A stretch of DNA of 64,000 bases, taken from NCBI RefSeq assembly GCF_000967725.1, contig NZ_JXYE01000001.1:62001-126000 (forward strand), written 5' to 3'. The notes beneath the pieces were generated by a model. It was not told the origin of the DNA. It saw nothing but the letters and a program-made list of their open reading frames with translations, and did not search any database. Shown in pieces: positions 63,505 to 64,000 of the stretch. The first letter of the stretch is position 1. Each line of letters opens with the position of its first letter. Position numbers and translations under genes: made by a program. This DNA comes from Loktanella sp. S4079. Its GTDB lineage: Bacteria; Pseudomonadota; Alphaproteobacteria; Rhodobacterales; Rhodobacteraceae.

Positions 63505-63829
63505 GGTTTCTTCCTGTCTTGGCTTCTTGGAAAGAGCCTGCCACAGGTTTATTTTTTATCAAATGGTAAATTTTTATCTACGTATGATTGCAAGCCACAC
63601 CAAACCTACAAATTGTGACGTTTTTTTATTTATTATCAATAACTTAATGCAGATATGCGACCAGAAAACGAGCCCCAATATTCCCGTCAAGCAACTTGGG
63701 CTTTGCCAATAAACTAAGCAAGAATGGCGTCAGATTGATCATCTTGGGCACGAATTCAGACAAAATACCGCAGTCTTTTTCGCATTTGCAGGGCTTGTGA
63801 TCCGCGATCTGCTGCGGCACGACAGAGCT
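63505..63829. other. 325-bp gap between preT and the final gene
   Basis: No supported gene. It holds the preT promoter region (A/T-rich, 63550-63580) with a RutR-like site, and an imperfect hairpin (AGCCCCAA / TTGGGCT, 63671-63705, 17-nt loop) of low weight. A 32-codon - strand frame at 63644-63742 has no ribosome binding site and was rejected. Confidence 0.6.
63555..63570 (-). promoter_or_regulatory. RutR-like site upstream of preT (degenerate)
   Basis: TTTATCAAATGGTAAA matches TTGACCA-N2-TGGTCAA at 11 of 14 defined positions and keeps near-perfect dyad symmetry. It sits 51-66 nt before the preT ATG, in the only promoter position for preT-preA. The second half (TGGTAAA) is closer to consensus. 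Reading it as RutR-bound is inference from the nearby perfect site. Confidence 0.5.
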
Positions 63830-64000
63830 ATGACTATTACGCTTCTTTCATTTGGACATGGCTATAGCGCGCAGGCGCTTGGCCGTCTTTTGCTGCCACA
63901 AGGGCACAAAATTATCGGCACAACCCGCAACAACGATGGCCTCGCCGATGTAGAACGCTCGGGGGCGGAAGCCGTTTTGTGGCCCGGTACGGATATGACG
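63830..64000 (+). CDS. NAD(P)-binding SDR/epimerase-like protein (3' truncated)
   Basis: 57 codons are visible; the gene runs past the window end. The N-terminus MTITLLSFGHGYSAQALGRL carries a dinucleotide-binding GxGYxA-type loop and is followed by LLPQGHKIIGTTRN, a pattern of YeeZ-like NAD-dependent epimerases. There is no strong ribosome binding site before the ATG. The first 57 residues do not settle the family further. Confidence 0.7.
   Translation, partial: MTITLLSFGHGYSAQALGRLLLPQGHKIIGTTRNNDGLADVERSGAEAVLWPGTDMT

Noticed and set aside
63644..63742. Small - strand frame of 32 codons upstream of preT
   Set aside because: No ribosome binding site and no recognisable product; not enough to call a gene.

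Overview
The window looks like a chromosomal segment of a marine alphaproteobacterium of the family Rhodobacteraceae (Roseobacter group). This rests on the single compact flagellar cluster with its alphaproteobacterial extras (DUF1217, a MotE-like protein, two FliL proteins, short FlgA), CtrA-type half sites in front of flagellar operons, a RutR-controlled reductive pyrimidine operon, and many ATGA start/stop overlaps. No rRNA, tRNA, CRISPR array, transposase or phage gene was recognised.

Region 1 (1-24.9 kb) is a flagellar cluster. From the left: the 3' end of a DUF1217 gene (+); fliI (-); a + operon flgB-flgC-fliE-fliQ-flgF-flgG-flgA-flgH-fliL-like; a - operon flhA-fliR-flhB-fliJ-like; a - block fliL, a membrane coiled-coil protein, motE-like, motA and a large periplasmic protein translationally coupled to motA; a + operon fliF-fliH-fliN-fliP; and a - block motB, flgE-flgK-flgL-flgI, with a DUF6165 gene at the right edge. 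Together these encode the MS ring, export gate and ATPase, rod, hook, L and P rings, hook-filament junction proteins and stator. fliG, fliM, flgD, fliK, flagellin and the filament cap gene are not in the window.

Region 2 (25-35.8 kb) holds metabolic and housekeeping genes. They are a ThuA plus Gfo/Idh pair behind a LacI-type operator, isopentenyl-diphosphate isomerase, ChaC, an ExbB/MotA-like plus MotB/OmpA-like motor pair with a very long coiled coil, ClpA, GloB, a methyltransferase and a CAP-domain lipoprotein.

Region 3 (35.9-49.6 kb) holds a TPR plus outer-membrane-barrel protein, an RlmL-type RNA methyltransferase, and an operon matching E. coli ynjF-ynjB-ynjC-ynjD (uncharacterised ABC transporter plus CDP-alcohol phosphatidyltransferase). 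It continues with a lone hydantoinase/oxoprolinase, a GT-C-like membrane protein divergent from a GT2 glycosyltransferase, an M20 peptidase-family deacylase and an isolated HNH endonuclease.

Region 4 (49.8-53.1 kb) has panB-panC (pantothenate synthesis) and a coupled TerB-like plus DUF4261-like pair.

Region 5 (53.1-63.6 kb) is a complete reductive pyrimidine catabolic locus. PreT/PreA reduce uracil or thymine, the dihydropyrimidinase opens the ring, and an M20-type amidohydrolase removes the carbamoyl group. An NMT1/THI5-like ABC importer, a small unknown membrane protein and the regulator RutR complete it. A perfect 16-bp RutR operator lies between rutR and the catabolic operon, and a weaker copy lies before preT. 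The window ends inside an NAD(P)-binding protein gene.
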